In this document: positions 46,750 to 56,006 of the stretch, piece after piece | How the letters are laid out: each line of letters begins with the position of its first letter | Position numbering within the stretch: position 1 is the stretch's first letter | From: Azovibrio restrictus | GTDB taxonomy: Bacteria > Bacteroidota > Bacteroidia > Chitinophagales > Chitinophagaceae | Assembly (NCBI GenBank): GCA_029255605.1 | Contig: JANLJF010000016.1 | Coordinates: 39,834 to 103,833, forward strand | DNA length: 64,000 nucleotides | Direction of reading: 5' to 3' | Made by a program: the position numbers and the translations under genes | Notes under the pieces: generated by a model | Told to the model about the DNA's origin: nothing | Seen by the model: only the letters and a program-made list of their open reading frames with translations | Database searches by the model: none

Positions 46750-47925
46750 ATGGCAAAAAGAGATTATTACGAGGTATTAGGTGTTGCAAAGGGTGCGAGT
46801 GCCGATGAAATAAAGAAGGCATATCGCAAGATAGCCATGCAGCACCACCCCGACCGTAACCCTGGCGATAAAGCTGCTGAAGAAAAGTTTAAAGAAGCGG
46901 CAGAAGCTTATGATGTATTGAGCAACCCCGATAAAAAGGCACAGTACGACCGTTTTGGCCATGCCGGTATGGGTGGTGCTGCCGGCGGTGGCTATGGCGG
47001 CCCCGGTGGTATGCGCATGGAAGACATCTTCCAGAATTTTGGTGACATCTTTGGCGATGATATGTTCGGCTCCTTCTTTGGTGGGGGCGGTGGCGGGCGC
47101 GGCGGTGGCCGCAGGCAGGGTTCACGCGGTGCCAACCTGCGTGTGAAACTGAAAATGAACTTTGCAGAGATAGCCAACGGTGCCAATAAGAAGATAAAAG
47201 TGAAAAAGTATGTGCCCTGCAATACCTGTAGCGGCAGCGGTGCAAAGGATGCTAAGTCTGTACAAACCTGCGGTACCTGTAACGGTAGCGGCCAGGTAAG
47301 AAAGGTGACCAACACCTTCCTGGGGCAGATGCAGACGGTAACTACTTGCCCTACCTGTAATGGCGAAGGCACACAGATAACCGCTAAATGCGGCAGCTGT
47401 AAAGGCGAAGGCCGTGTATATGGAGAAGAAACCATTACTATGGATATACCGGCAGGTGTGCACGATGGCATGCAACTGAGCATGGGTGGTGCAGGCAATG
47501 CCGGTGAGCGTGGCGGCCCTCCGGGCGACCTGCTGATACTGATAGAAGAAGAAAAGCACGCACACCTGAGGCGTAATGACCTGGATGTGATTTACCAGTT
47601 GCACTTATCTTTCCCTGAGGTGGTGCTTGGCACGCAGGTAGAAGTGCCTACTATAGATGGTAAGGCTAAAATAAAGATACCCGCAGGCACACAAAGTGGT
47701 AAGATATTCAGGTTGAAAGGCAAAGGCTTCCCTGCATTCCAGTCTTACGAAAAGGGAGACCAACTGGTAGAAGTAAATGCCTGGTCGCCACAAAACCTGA
47801 CTGATGAAGAAAAGAATATGCTGGAGAAGTTGAAAAACTCCAAAAACTTCCAGCCGGGCCCTGAGGCAAAAGATATGAAGGAAGACCGCAGCTTCTTCGA
47901 TAAGATAAAAGACGCATTCAGTTAA
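46750..47925 (+). CDS. dnaJ: Chaperone DnaJ
   Basis: 391 residues from 46750 ([12 protein letters not shown]); the track start is nine codons too early. Domains in order: J domain with HPD ([11 protein letters not shown]), Gly/Phe-rich linker ([16 protein letters not shown]), four CxxCxGxG-type zinc repeats ([32 protein letters not shown]) and the C-terminal substrate-binding part. It stimulates DnaK and binds unfolded proteins. Co-transcribed with grpE. Confidence 0.97.
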   Translation: MAKRDYYEVLGVAKGASADEIKKAYRKIAMQHHPDRNPGDKAAEEKFKEAAEAYDVLSNPDKKAQYDRFGHAGMGGAAGGGYGGPGGMRMEDIFQNFGDIFGDDMFGSFFGGGGGGRGGGRRQGSRGANLRVKLKMNFAEIANGANKKIKVKKYVPCNTCSGSGAKDAKSVQTCGTCNGSGQVRKVTNTFLGQMQTVTTCPTCNGEGTQITAKCGSCKGEGRVYGEETITMDIPAGVHDGMQLSMGGAGNAGERGGPPGDLLILIEEEKHAHLRRNDLDVIYQLHLSFPEVVLGTQVEVPTIDGKAKIKIPAGTQSGKIFRLKGKGFPAFQSYEKGDQLVEVNAWSPQNLTDEEKNMLEKLKNSKNFQPGPEAKDMKEDRSFFDKIKDAFS

Positions 47926-47956
47926 ATAAAGGGGTTGAGTTATCAGCCCCTTTATT
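47925..47956 (+). terminator. Terminator after dnaJ
   Basis: AATAAAGGGGTTGA (47925-47938) pairs with TCAGCCCCTTTATT (47943-47956), with a few G-U pairs. Confidence 0.7.
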
Positions 47957-48036
47957 GTTAAGCTTATGTTGTTGTGGCTTAAAACCTATAGCAGGAAAAA
48001 CAACTATATTAATTTTAGCCCCACAACATATAATGG

Positions 48037-49134
48037 ATGATAAAACCGCTTACCTCATTGCGCTTTTTCTTCGCCTTCATGGTTTTTGTAAGTCACTTAT
48101 GGTTTATAAAGGACGATGGGGCAGTGGCTACCCAGTTATATGACCATATCTTTTCCGAAGGATACATCGGTGTGAGCTTCTTTTTCATACTGAGCGGTTT
48201 CATTCTCAGTTACAATTATAAAGACAAGCTATTAGAGCATCGTATCAGCAAAAAGTCCTTCTGGGTAGCGCGTTTCGCCCGTATTTATCCATTGCATTTT
48301 GTAACGCTGATGGTGGCAGTTCCTTTATCGTTCAGGCATGATATGCTGGAATGGACGGAACGTTTTGTACTGAACCTGTTTCTGCTGCAAAGCTTTGTGC
48401 CGTCACAGGACATCTATTTCTATTTTAACTCTGTATCGTGGAGCATTTCAGACGAGATGTTTTTCTACTTCATTTTCCCCTTCCTTATAATAGCCTATTA
48501 CAGGCCCAAAGTGTTTAATTACTGGCTGCCCTTATTATTGGTACTGATGATTCCTATAGGGGTATATTCCATGAAAAGCGGCTACCACCATAAGTTCTTT
48601 TATATAAACCCACTGCTAAGGGTAGCAGATTTTACCCTGGGCATTGTCTTGTATCACGTATATGAGCTGAGGAAGAAAATCGACTTTAAGACCACGGCAG
48701 CGGCAACAAGAGCAGAGCTATTGGCGGTATTACTGTTGCTGGCCTTTTTCCTGTTTCACGAGAATGTGCCGCAGGGCTTCCGCTATTCCTGCTATTATTG
48801 GATACCTATGATAGCTATTATTTATGTTTTCTCTTTTTCAAAGGGTGCTATATCAGCCATTTTATCAAATGATAAGCTGGTGTACCTGGGTGAAATCAGT
48901 TTTGGCTTCTATATGTGGCACATGCTGGTTATCAGGTATTTTAATTACATAGGTGCTAAAATACCGATGTTTACCCTCCATACCTCTACCCATATCCTAT
49001 CTGTCATAGCAGTTTTCTTTATAGCACTTGTAGTTAGCCATTATAGCTATAAATGGCTGGAGATACCGGCTAATAAGTACCTGAAAAAGCGGCTTGCGCC
49101 ACCGGTACAGCCTATGGAACCGGCAAGTAGCTGA
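48037..49134 (+). CDS. Acyltransferase 3 family membrane protein (OafA/YrhL type)
   Basis: 365 residues with about ten membrane helices. The family N-terminus LTSLRFFFAFMVFVSHLWF carries the conserved His, and GYIGVSFFFILSGFILSYNYKDKLL and KSFWVARFARIYPLHFVTL are typical. These proteins O-acetylate or otherwise acylate polysaccharides, lipid A or peptidoglycan in the inner membrane. The specific substrate cannot be predicted, and no capsule cluster lies around it. Confidence 0.9.
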   Translation: MIKPLTSLRFFFAFMVFVSHLWFIKDDGAVATQLYDHIFSEGYIGVSFFFILSGFILSYNYKDKLLEHRISKKSFWVARFARIYPLHFVTLMVAVPLSFRHDMLEWTERFVLNLFLLQSFVPSQDIYFYFNSVSWSISDEMFFYFIFPFLIIAYYRPKVFNYWLPLLLVLMIPIGVYSMKSGYHHKFFYINPLLRVADFTLGIVLYHVYELRKKIDFKTTAAATRAELLAVLLLLAFFLFHENVPQGFRYSCYYWIPMIAIIYVFSFSKGAISAILSNDKLVYLGEISFGFYMWHMLVIRYFNYIGAKIPMFTLHTSTHILSVIAVFFIALVVSHYSYKWLEIPANKYLKKRLAPPVQPMEPASS

Positions 49135-49181
49135 CATTAAACTTTTTTGAGTATTGATTTTTTTAATTTTTAGGAAACCCT

Positions 49182-49189
49182 TACCTTTG
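49182..49189 (+). promoter_or_regulatory. -7 promoter box of rpsF-rpsR-rplI
   Basis: TACCTTTG, about 100 bases before the rpsF start, leaving a structured leader. Confidence 0.6.
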
Positions 49190-49194
49190 CAATC

Positions 49195-49289
49195 CCGAAA
49201 ACTGTTCGGCCACCTGGTGGAATACAATCAGGCGTCCAAGCGTTGCTGCCGGCAGTAGGGGATTATTAATTAACTTTTTTAAATTTTTT
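49195..49289 (+). promoter_or_regulatory. rpsF leader, possible S6:S18 autoregulatory RNA
   Basis: The roughly 95-base leader contains CCGAA-AACTG-TTCGG, a CCA/TGG hairpin and the self-complementary CTGCCGGCAG, with CCG in places where an S6:S18-binding motif would need it. S6:S18 leader motifs with an essential CCG are known in several phyla, but the match here is by eye only. Confidence 0.35.
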
Positions 49290-49649
49290 ATGGCAACACA
49301 AAACCTTCAAAGCTACGAGCTGATGGTTATCTTCACGCCGGTACTGGCAGAAGATGATTACAAAGCTGCTCAGAAGAAGTTTGCAGACTTCATCAAAGAA
49401 AATGGTGGCGAAATCGTTCACCAGGACGCATGGGGCCTTCGTTCACTGGCTTACCCCATTGCTAAAAAAACCACAGGTCTTTACTGGGTAGTAGAATACA
49501 AAGCTGCTACAGATGTAAATGCTAAAATGGAGATCCAGATGAACCGTGATGAAAACATCATGCGTCACATGATCACCCGCCTGGATAAATATGCAGTGGA
49601 ATACAATGGCCGCAAACGTAACAAGCTGAGCGAAGCTGCATCTGCTTAA
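49290..49649 (+). CDS. rpsF: 30S ribosomal protein S6
   Basis: 119 residues. The N-terminal strand YELMVIFTPVLAEDDYKAAQKKF and the central GLRSLAYPIAKKTTGLYWVVEYKA match S6. It binds S18 and the central 16S rRNA domain. It heads a conserved three-gene ribosomal operon with rpsR (20 bases later) and rplI. Confidence 0.96.
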   Translation: MATQNLQSYELMVIFTPVLAEDDYKAAQKKFADFIKENGGEIVHQDAWGLRSLAYPIAKKTTGLYWVVEYKAATDVNAKMEIQMNRDENIMRHMITRLDKYAVEYNGRKRNKLSEAASA

Positions 49650-49669
49650 TCTTCTAAAAACAAGAAACA

Positions 49670-49936
49670 ATGGCAAAGCAAAACGATATTAAATTTTTAA
49701 CGTCTACCCGCGTAGAAAAGCGCCAGAAGAAATACTGCCGCTTTAAGAAAATGGGTATCAAGTATATTGATTACAAAGACGCGGAGTTCCTGAAAAAATT
49801 CGTTAACGACCAAGGTAAAATGCTGCCTCGCCGTATTACCGGCAACTCGCTGAAATTTCAGCGTAAAGTGGCACATGCTGTAAAAAAGGCACGCCAAATG
49901 GCCCTGTTGCCTTATGTTACTGACCTTTTAAAATAA
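49670..49936 (+). CDS. rpsR: 30S ribosomal protein S18
   Basis: 88 residues. Conserved core [48 protein letters not shown] is present. S18 forms a heterodimer with S6 on the small subunit platform. Middle gene of the rpsF-rpsR-rplI operon. Confidence 0.97.
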   Translation: MAKQNDIKFLTSTRVEKRQKKYCRFKKMGIKYIDYKDAEFLKKFVNDQGKMLPRRITGNSLKFQRKVAHAVKKARQMALLPYVTDLLK

Positions 49937-49946
49937 AAACAACCTC

Positions 49947-50393
49947 ATGCAAGTAATATTAATTAAAGACGTAGACAACCTGGGCAGCGCCCATGAGCTG
50001 GTAGAAGTAAGGCCGGGATATGCCCGCAACTACCTAATACCTCAAAAATATGCAATAGAAGCTAGCGGTAGCAACCTGAAAGTACTGGAAGAGCGCCGTA
50101 AGCAACTTGCTAAGCGTGAGGCAAAACTGATGGCTGAAATAGCTAAAGTAACAGAAGTACTGAAAGCATCTCCGGTGAAACTGGGTGCAAAAGTAGGTAC
50201 AAGCGGTAAAATCTTCGGCTCTGTTACCTCTATCCAACTGGCACGCGCTATCCGCGAGCAAAAAGGATACGAGATCGACCGCCGTCGCATCAGCATCATC
50301 GACGAGGTGAAAGAAGCAGGTACGCACAAAGCGCAGATCGACTTCGGTAAAGACAACGTTCTGGAACTGGAATTTGAAGTAGTAGGCGAATAA
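49947..50393 (+). CDS. rplI: 50S ribosomal protein L9
   Basis: 148 residues. The N-terminal domain MQVILIKDVDNLGSAHELVEVRPGYARNYLIPQKYAI is diagnostic, followed by the long connecting helix (LEERRKQLAKREAKLMAEI) and the C-terminal RNA-binding domain with GKIFGSVTSIQLARAI. The last gene of the operon; a terminator with a GAAA tetraloop follows. Confidence 0.97.
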   Translation: MQVILIKDVDNLGSAHELVEVRPGYARNYLIPQKYAIEASGSNLKVLEERRKQLAKREAKLMAEIAKVTEVLKASPVKLGAKVGTSGKIFGSVTSIQLARAIREQKGYEIDRRRISIIDEVKEAGTHKAQIDFGKDNVLELEFEVVGE

Positions 50394-50412
50394 TTCACTC
50401 GCTTTCAATATT

Positions 50413-50442
50413 AAAAAGGGATACCGAAAGGTGTCCCTTTTT
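50413..50442 (+). terminator. Terminator after rplI
   Basis: AAAAAGGGATACC and GGTGTCCCTTTTT pair with one T-G wobble around a GAAA tetraloop, then T. Confidence 0.8.
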
Positions 50443-50513
50443 TAATGCAAGCATATAGATGTATTCTAATGTAAGGTGGGTATAAACAATAATAGTACAT
50501 TCAATAGGTTTTG

Positions 50514-50521
50514 TACCTTTG
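50514..50521 (+). promoter_or_regulatory. -7 promoter box of panD
   Basis: TACCTTTG ends 7 bases before the panD ATG at 50529, so the transcript should start at or very near the start codon. Confidence 0.65.
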
Positions 50522-50528
50522 CGGCGCT

Positions 50529-50873
50529 ATGCAAATAGAAGTACTGAAGTCGAAGATACATCACGTAAAGATTACGGAGGCGAACCTGAACTATATAGGA
50601 AGCATCACCATTGATGAAGACCTGATGGATGCGGCTAACCTGATAGAGAATGAAAAGGTGCAGGTGCTGAGTATGGATAACGGCGCGCGCCTGGAAACAT
50701 ACGTGATACGCGGTACACGTGGCAGCGGCATGATATGCATGAACGGCCCGGCTGCACACAAGATAGCCGTAGGGCACACGGTCATTGTTATCTCTTATGC
50801 CCATATGGACTTTGAAGAGGCAAAGAAATACCAGCCATCTGTCATTTTTCCCAAAGCTGGTAATAAGCTTTAA
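50529..50873 (+). CDS. panD: Aspartate 1-decarboxylase
   Basis: 114 residues from 50529 ([16 protein letters not shown]), which aligns with the family N-terminus; the track ORF starts six codons earlier inside the promoter. The self-cleavage site that forms the pyruvoyl cofactor is [12 protein letters not shown] (Gly-Ser). The enzyme makes beta-alanine from aspartate for pantothenate and CoA. The mRNA is predicted to be leaderless. A flippase-like gene follows 17 bases later. Confidence 0.96.
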   Translation: MQIEVLKSKIHHVKITEANLNYIGSITIDEDLMDAANLIENEKVQVLSMDNGARLETYVIRGTRGSGMICMNGPAAHKIAVGHTVIVISYAHMDFEEAKKYQPSVIFPKAGNKL

Positions 50874-50890
50874 TCCGCTAACTTTATAAC

Positions 50891-51892
50891 ATGAATAAAA
50901 AGACCCTGCTCACGATATTGCAATATGTCGTTTTCCTGGGGCTGGGCATTGCCATCATATTCTATATGATGGGGCAACTGTCTGAACAAGACAAGGCAGA
51001 AATGATGGCTGCCATTAAGGGCGTGCGCCTATGGATGATGGTACCCATTGTTATAGTCGGGTTCCTGTCGCACTGGTTCAGGGCACTGAGGTGGAGGCTG
51101 ATACTGGAGCCGCTGGATATTAAGCCTACTACTATCAATACTTTCTTTTCTGTAATGATAGGCTATATAGCCAACCTGGCACTGCCACGCGCGGGCGAGG
51201 TAGCCAAGTGTACTGTGCTGGCACGCTATGAAAAAGTGCCGGCCGATAAAATGATAGGCACCATAGTGGCAGAGCGTGCATTTGATGTATTATGCCTGGG
51301 CCTTATCACGGCATTTGCATTTATAACACAAGCCGGCATCATTGGCGATTATGCGCAGGATGTATTTGGCAAGATAGCCGCAAAAACCAATGTTTTTATA
51401 TTTGTACTGGTGGCCCTTGTGTTGATGATAGTGGTATTGATAATGGTATACAGGCGCTTTAAAGAATCGAAAGTAGGCAGGTTTATCAAAGGGCTGGGCG
51501 ATGGTGTACGTTCGATACTACAACTGAAAAAGCGTGGCATGTTCCTGCTTTATACGGCTTTGATATGGGGCTGCTACTGGTTCCTGGTGATGCTGGGTTT
51601 CTGGAGCATGGAATCGACCGAGCACCTGGGTATGCTGGCAGCACTTGTGGTGCTTATATTTGGCAGTATAGGCATGATAACTACGCAGGGGGGCATTGGC
51701 GCCTATCCATACCTTGTTGGCAAGATATTATTGTTTTACGGTATTGATAAAGCCTACGGACAGGCATTTGGATGGGTATCGTGGACGGTACAGACCGGCA
51801 TCATTATTCTGTTAGGTGTGTTATCTTTAGTACTATTACCTGTATATAACAGAACTCCTCACAATGCACAAAACACAGTGGATAGAAAATAA
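50891..51892 (+). CDS. Lysylphosphatidylglycerol synthase/UPF0104-family flippase-like protein
   Basis: 333 residues with seven to eight membrane helices. The family cores SHWFRALRWRLILEPL, the GYIANLALPRAGEVAKCTVLARYEKVP segment and TIVAERAFDVLCLGLI are clear. Relatives include the membrane part of MprF and polyisoprenoid-lipid handling proteins. Its final 29 bases overlap rfaE2, suggesting co-expression with an LPS heptose enzyme; the substrate is unknown. Confidence 0.85.
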   Translation: MNKKTLLTILQYVVFLGLGIAIIFYMMGQLSEQDKAEMMAAIKGVRLWMMVPIVIVGFLSHWFRALRWRLILEPLDIKPTTINTFFSVMIGYIANLALPRAGEVAKCTVLARYEKVPADKMIGTIVAERAFDVLCLGLITAFAFITQAGIIGDYAQDVFGKIAAKTNVFIFVLVALVLMIVVLIMVYRRFKESKVGRFIKGLGDGVRSILQLKKRGMFLLYTALIWGCYWFLVMLGFWSMESTEHLGMLAALVVLIFGSIGMITTQGGIGAYPYLVGKILLFYGIDKAYGQAFGWVSWTVQTGIIILLGVLSLVLLPVYNRTPHNAQNTVDRK

Positions 51893-52355
51893 GATATTGG
51901 ATGGCGTAGCACTGCAGCGCCATGTTAATATATGGCATTCCTTTGGCAAGAAGATCGTCTTCACCAATGGCTGTTATGATATACTGCATCGCGGGCACCT
52001 GGAGTTGCTGGCTAAAGCTGCCGATATGGGCAACATACTGATAGTAGGCGTCAATACCGACGCTTCTGTAAAAAGGCTGAAAGGGGATGACCGCCCCATT
52101 AATCACGAACAGGACAGGGCCTTTCAATTGGCATCATTATTATGTGTAGATGCCGTATGCCTGTTTGATGAAGACACCCCTGAAAACCTTATTAAAAGCA
52201 TCCACCCCGATGTGCTGGTGAAAGGCGGTGATTATACCATAGATACCATTGTAGGTGCGCAGCACGTATTATCCTATAATGGCAGCGTAGAGGTTATTCC
52301 CTTTGTAGAAGGGTATTCTACTACGTCACTGATATCCACTATTAAGAAATTGTAA
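51864..52355 (+). CDS. rfaE2: D-glycero-beta-D-manno-heptose 1-phosphate adenylyltransferase
   Basis: 163 residues, equal to the C-terminal nucleotidyltransferase half of E. coli HldE. The motif FTNGCYDILHRGHLELL contains the HxGH nucleotide site, and VLVKGGDYTIDTIVGA matches the family. It activates heptose phosphate as the ADP form for lipopolysaccharide core synthesis. The kinase half is not in this window. Overlaps the upstream gene by 29 bases. Confidence 0.93.
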   Translation: MHKTQWIENKILDGVALQRHVNIWHSFGKKIVFTNGCYDILHRGHLELLAKAADMGNILIVGVNTDASVKRLKGDDRPINHEQDRAFQLASLLCVDAVCLFDEDTPENLIKSIHPDVLVKGGDYTIDTIVGAQHVLSYNGSVEVIPFVEGYSTTSLISTIKKL

Positions 52356-52385
52356 AATCTGCTTTTAGTAACTTCATAGGGCTGA

Positions 52386-54503
52386 ATGGCGATACGTAAG
52401 CATTTACTTTTGCGCAAGTCAAAAAAACATATCGTGAAGCCTACCAAGCAAACCATCGTAAGGGACATCAGCTGGCTGTCTTTCAATGCACGCGTATTGC
52501 AGGAAGCACAAGATACGTCCAACCATATCTACGACAGGTTGCGCTTCCTTGGCATCTTTTCCAACAACCTGGATGAGTTTTTCAGGGTGCGGGTAGCTAC
52601 GCTCAACAGGATGACCCGCCTGGGCAAAGTTGCACGTATACATCTTGAAAATAACCCTGATAAGATATTATCACAGATACAACAACAGGTTATAAGCCAG
52701 CAGGCTGAATTTGACAAGATATATGCAGACATCATTGATGAGCTGGAGAAAGACAAGATATTCATCAAGAATGAGAAGCAGCTTACTAAGGTGCAAAAGG
52801 AATTTGTTACTACCTATTTTGATGAAAAAGTACGGACACAGATCATACCGCTGATGATAGAAAGCATCCCGCAGATACCATTGCTGAGGGATAAATCGAT
52901 ATACCTGGCATGTGTGCTGGGCGATACGCACAACCCTATGCTGCAGCGTTATGCGTTGATAGAAATACCTACCAAGGTATTACCGAGGTTTGTGATACTG
53001 CCATCGGATGGCAAGAACAAAGACATCATACTGCTGGAAGATATTATCAGGTTCAGCCTGCCCAACCTTTTCGCTCCATTCGGCTTCAATCGCTTCCTGG
53101 GTTATATCATTAAGGTAACGCGCGATGCGGAGCTGGAAATGGATAATGATATAAACACCAACCTGATAGATGAACTGGAAAAAAGCCTGAAGAACCGTAA
53201 GCGCGGCCGTGCCACACGCTTTGTATTTGACAGGCAGATAGATGCTAATCTATTGGACTATCTTATAAAGAGGCTAAATCTTGCTAAGAAAGATAACCTG
53301 ATACCCGGGGGGCGCATACATAACTTTAAAGACTTTATGAATTTTCCGCAGCAGGTCTTTGCCGATCTGCTGCCAAGGCCACGTGCCTTTGTACACCCGT
53401 TGCTAAAGCAACCGGTGCGCATCATGGAAGTGCTGGATAAGAAAGATGTGATGCTGCATTTCCCTTATCACTCTTTTGATTCTGTAATAGACCTGCTACG
53501 CGAAGCAGCCATCGACCCATTTGTGCAAAGTATAAAGATCACCTGCTACCGCCTGGCCAAAGATTCGAAGGTGGTAAATGCATTGGTGAATGCGGTGCGC
53601 AATGGTAAGCAGGTGACCGTGGCACTGGAGCTGCGTGCCCGTTTTGATGAAGAAGCCAACCTGCAATGGAAAAGCAGGCTGGAAGAAGAAGGCGTGAAAG
53701 TAGTATTGGGCCTGCCGCATATGAAGGTGCATGCCAAAGTATGCGTCATTAAAAAGCGCGAATTCAATAAAACCAAGCAATATGGCTTTATATCTACCGG
53801 CAACTTTAATGAAGGTACTGCACAGTATTATGGTGATTATTGCCTGCTGACTACTAACAGGAATATACTGGCAGATATCAACCGTATCTTCAACTTCCTG
53901 GAAGCTGCGCATCCTAAAGTAGAAAGCCTGAAGGCTTGCAAAACATTGCCGGTAGCGCCGGTAAATATGCGCAAATTCTTTACAGACCTTATTAATAAAG
54001 AAATACGTGCTGCCAAGAAAAACAAGCCTGCATCTATCATATTAAAATCGAACAGCCTGGTAGATGGAGAACTTATCAATAAACTGTATGAAGCGGCAAG
54101 AGCAGGTGTAGAGCTGAAGTTGATAATACGCGGTAGCTGCTGTGCTTATACGGCGCATAAAACCTTTAAGAAAGATATCCAGGCTATCAGCATTATAGAT
54201 GAATACCTGGAGCATGCCCGCGTATTCGTTTTTCATAATGATGGCAAGCCCAAAGTTTTCATATCATCGGCCGACTGGATGGTGCGTAACCTGGACCATA
54301 GGATAGAGGCTGCGTGCCCTATTTATGATACCGAGATACAGAAAGAATTGATAGATATTTTGAACATTCAGCTTGCTGAAAATGTGAAAGGGCGTATTTT
54401 AGATAACGAACAGCGCAATGAATATGTTGTGCGTGAAAAAGGGGAACCGGAAGTGCGCTCGCAAGAGCAGATTTATGAATATTTGCACCATAAAAAGATA
54501 TAA
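52386..54503 (+). CDS. ppk: Polyphosphate kinase
   Basis: 705 residues. It makes polyphosphate from ATP reversibly at the membrane or in granules. The N-terminal RDISWLSFNARVLQEAQD, the central HPLLKQPVRIMEVLDKKDVMLHFPYHSFDSV and the first catalytic His region LPHMKVHAKVCVI are all present; the C-terminal second His-motif is in YLEHARVFVFHND. An in-frame TACTTTTG at 52405-52412 hints at a start later than the track's, at about GTG 52434. Followed by ppx with 3 bases between. Confidence 0.96.
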   Translation: MAIRKHLLLRKSKKHIVKPTKQTIVRDISWLSFNARVLQEAQDTSNHIYDRLRFLGIFSNNLDEFFRVRVATLNRMTRLGKVARIHLENNPDKILSQIQQQVISQQAEFDKIYADIIDELEKDKIFIKNEKQLTKVQKEFVTTYFDEKVRTQIIPLMIESIPQIPLLRDKSIYLACVLGDTHNPMLQRYALIEIPTKVLPRFVILPSDGKNKDIILLEDIIRFSLPNLFAPFGFNRFLGYIIKVTRDAELEMDNDINTNLIDELEKSLKNRKRGRATRFVFDRQIDANLLDYLIKRLNLAKKDNLIPGGRIHNFKDFMNFPQQVFADLLPRPRAFVHPLLKQPVRIMEVLDKKDVMLHFPYHSFDSVIDLLREAAIDPFVQSIKITCYRLAKDSKVVNALVNAVRNGKQVTVALELRARFDEEANLQWKSRLEEEGVKVVLGLPHMKVHAKVCVIKKREFNKTKQYGFISTGNFNEGTAQYYGDYCLLTTNRNILADINRIFNFLEAAHPKVESLKACKTLPVAPVNMRKFFTDLINKEIRAAKKNKPASIILKSNSLVDGELINKLYEAARAGVELKLIIRGSCCAYTAHKTFKKDIQAISIIDEYLEHARVFVFHNDGKPKVFISSADWMVRNLDHRIEAACPIYDTEIQKELIDILNIQLAENVKGRILDNEQRNEYVVREKGEPEVRSQEQIYEYLHHKKI

Positions 54504-54506
54504 CTA

Positions 54507-55394
54507 TTGATATTAGCTGCTATTGATATAGGATCGAATGCTGCGCGTTTATTGATAGCAGAAACCTCGGTTTATAAAGATGGAACTGTTGATTTTACCA
54601 AGCTGAACCTGGTGCGTATACCATTAAGGCTGGGTTTTGATGTGTTTGAAAATGGTGCGATAAGTGAGGGAAAGAAAACATTACTTATCAATACCATCAA
54701 AGCCTATAAGCTGCTGATGGATATATATAAAGTAGAAGCAGTGAAAGCCTGTGCCACATCGGCCATGCGCGATGCTGCCAATGGCCCGCAACTGCTGAAA
54801 GAGATATATGCCGAAACAGGCATCGAAATATCCATCATCAGCGGGCAGGAAGAAGCCAATGTGATATATGAAACGCATATTGCCGAAAACCTGACCAACA
54901 GCAAATCTTACATGTATGTGGATGTAGGTGGAGGTAGTACGGAGATTACCCTGTTTGCCGATAATCATATCATATTTAAAGAATCCTTCAATATAGGTAC
55001 CATACGCCTGCTGAATGATAGTGTGACGGATGAGCAGTGGGAGCATATGAAATGGTACATTAAAACCCACACAAAAGACTATCAACCTGTAGAAGCCATA
55101 GGTAGCGGTGGCAACATCAATAAGATATTCTCCATTTCTAAGCGGAAGGAAGGCAAACCACTGCCGCTGGACCTGCTGAAGGATTATTACAAAGAGCTAA
55201 GCTATAGCACGGTGGAAGAACGTAAGCACCTGTATAAGTTGCGTAGCGACCGTGCAGATGTGATAGTGCCTGCCTTGCAGATATATATAGCCGTGATGCG
55301 CTGGGCCAATGCCGATGAGATATATGTGCCAAAAATAGGCCTGGCAGATGGCTTGGTAAGAATTTTGTATAAGGATAGAAGTAGTAAAGGATAG
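54507..55394 (+). CDS. ppx: Exopolyphosphatase/guanosine pentaphosphate phosphatase family protein
   Basis: 295 residues, the short Ppx/GppA form. The start is a TTG three bases after ppk, since the phosphate-binding motif AAIDIGSNAARLLIAE begins at once and no ATG fits. The second motif VDVGGGSTEITLF and the GSGGNINKIFSI segment are also clear. The actin-like ATPase fold removes terminal phosphate from polyphosphate. Directly coupled to ppk, so synthesis and degradation are encoded together. Confidence 0.93.
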   Translation: MILAAIDIGSNAARLLIAETSVYKDGTVDFTKLNLVRIPLRLGFDVFENGAISEGKKTLLINTIKAYKLLMDIYKVEAVKACATSAMRDAANGPQLLKEIYAETGIEISIISGQEEANVIYETHIAENLTNSKSYMYVDVGGGSTEITLFADNHIIFKESFNIGTIRLLNDSVTDEQWEHMKWYIKTHTKDYQPVEAIGSGGNINKIFSISKRKEGKPLPLDLLKDYYKELSYSTVEERKHLYKLRSDRADVIVPALQIYIAVMRWANADEIYVPKIGLADGLVRILYKDRSSKG

Positions 55395-55507
55395 GTTTGC
55401 ATTCAACGAAAAATGTTAATTTGTAGACATTTTTCGTCAGTGGCATCCTATTTGTGTAAAAAAATCAACAACAACAATATTTTTGCATTATAAAAAAACC
55501 GTAGAAA

Positions 55508-55945
55508 ATGAAAAAGCAAACTTTATTACTAATGGCCGGTGGTATACTGGCACTGGCTTCTTGTAATAACGAGCAAGCTGCTGATGCGGGCATGAACCAG
55601 GCACAGGTAGACTCTGCCGTAAATGCACGCGTAGAAGAAATAAGGGCAGAACTGATGGCCCAGAACGATTCGCTGATCAATGCACTGGCTACATGGAAAG
55701 CAGATTCTATTATAGCTGCTATGAAGGGTACGTCCGCTCCATCTGCATCATCTAAACCAAAGCCAGTAGCTAAGCCGTCTGCTACAGAAACTAAAAAGCC
55801 AACAGGTCCGGCTAGTGGAATAAAAGGACAGTCTGACCAAAATAAGAAAAGTGGCTTAGAAGGCATTAAAAGCCAGTCTGACCAAAATCAGAAAAGTGGC
55901 CTAAAAGGCATCAAAAGCCAATCCGACCAAAATCAACAAAAATAA
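55508..55945 (+). CDS. Small repeat-containing lipoprotein
   Basis: 145 residues. Lipobox ALASC near residue 19, then an Ala/Gln/Glu-rich helical segment, a Pro/Ser/Lys linker (SSKPKPVAKPSATETKKPTG) and, from residue about 104, 2.7 copies of a 15-residue unit of the type GIKSQSDQNQKSGLK. No family is recognised. The strongly basic, low-complexity tail suggests binding to a polyanion or cell-wall polymer, but this is speculation. Confidence 0.7.
   Translation: MKKQTLLLMAGGILALASCNNEQAADAGMNQAQVDSAVNARVEEIRAELMAQNDSLINALATWKADSIIAAMKGTSAPSASSKPKPVAKPSATETKKPTGPASGIKGQSDQNKKSGLEGIKSQSDQNQKSGLKGIKSQSDQNQQK
55817..55945 (+). repeat. 45-base in-frame tandem repeat in the lipoprotein gene
   Basis: Units at 55817-55861, 55862-55906 and a shortened 55907-55945. 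They differ at several mostly silent positions, so they are not a very recent slippage product. Confidence 0.85.
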
Positions 55946-55953
55946 ACAGTCAT

Positions 55954-55991
55954 AAAAGAAGAGAGCCACCATATGGTGGCTCTCTTCTTTT
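55954..55991. terminator. Bidirectional terminator, 38-base perfect palindrome
   Basis: Arms aaaagaagagagccaccat and its exact complement with no loop bases, between convergent genes. Confidence 0.85.
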
Positions 55992-56006
55992 GGAATAATT
56001 AAAAGA

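Noticed and set aside
55817-55945. CRISPR-like array
   Set aside because: The repeat is in frame inside a lipoprotein gene, with no spacers and no cas genes.
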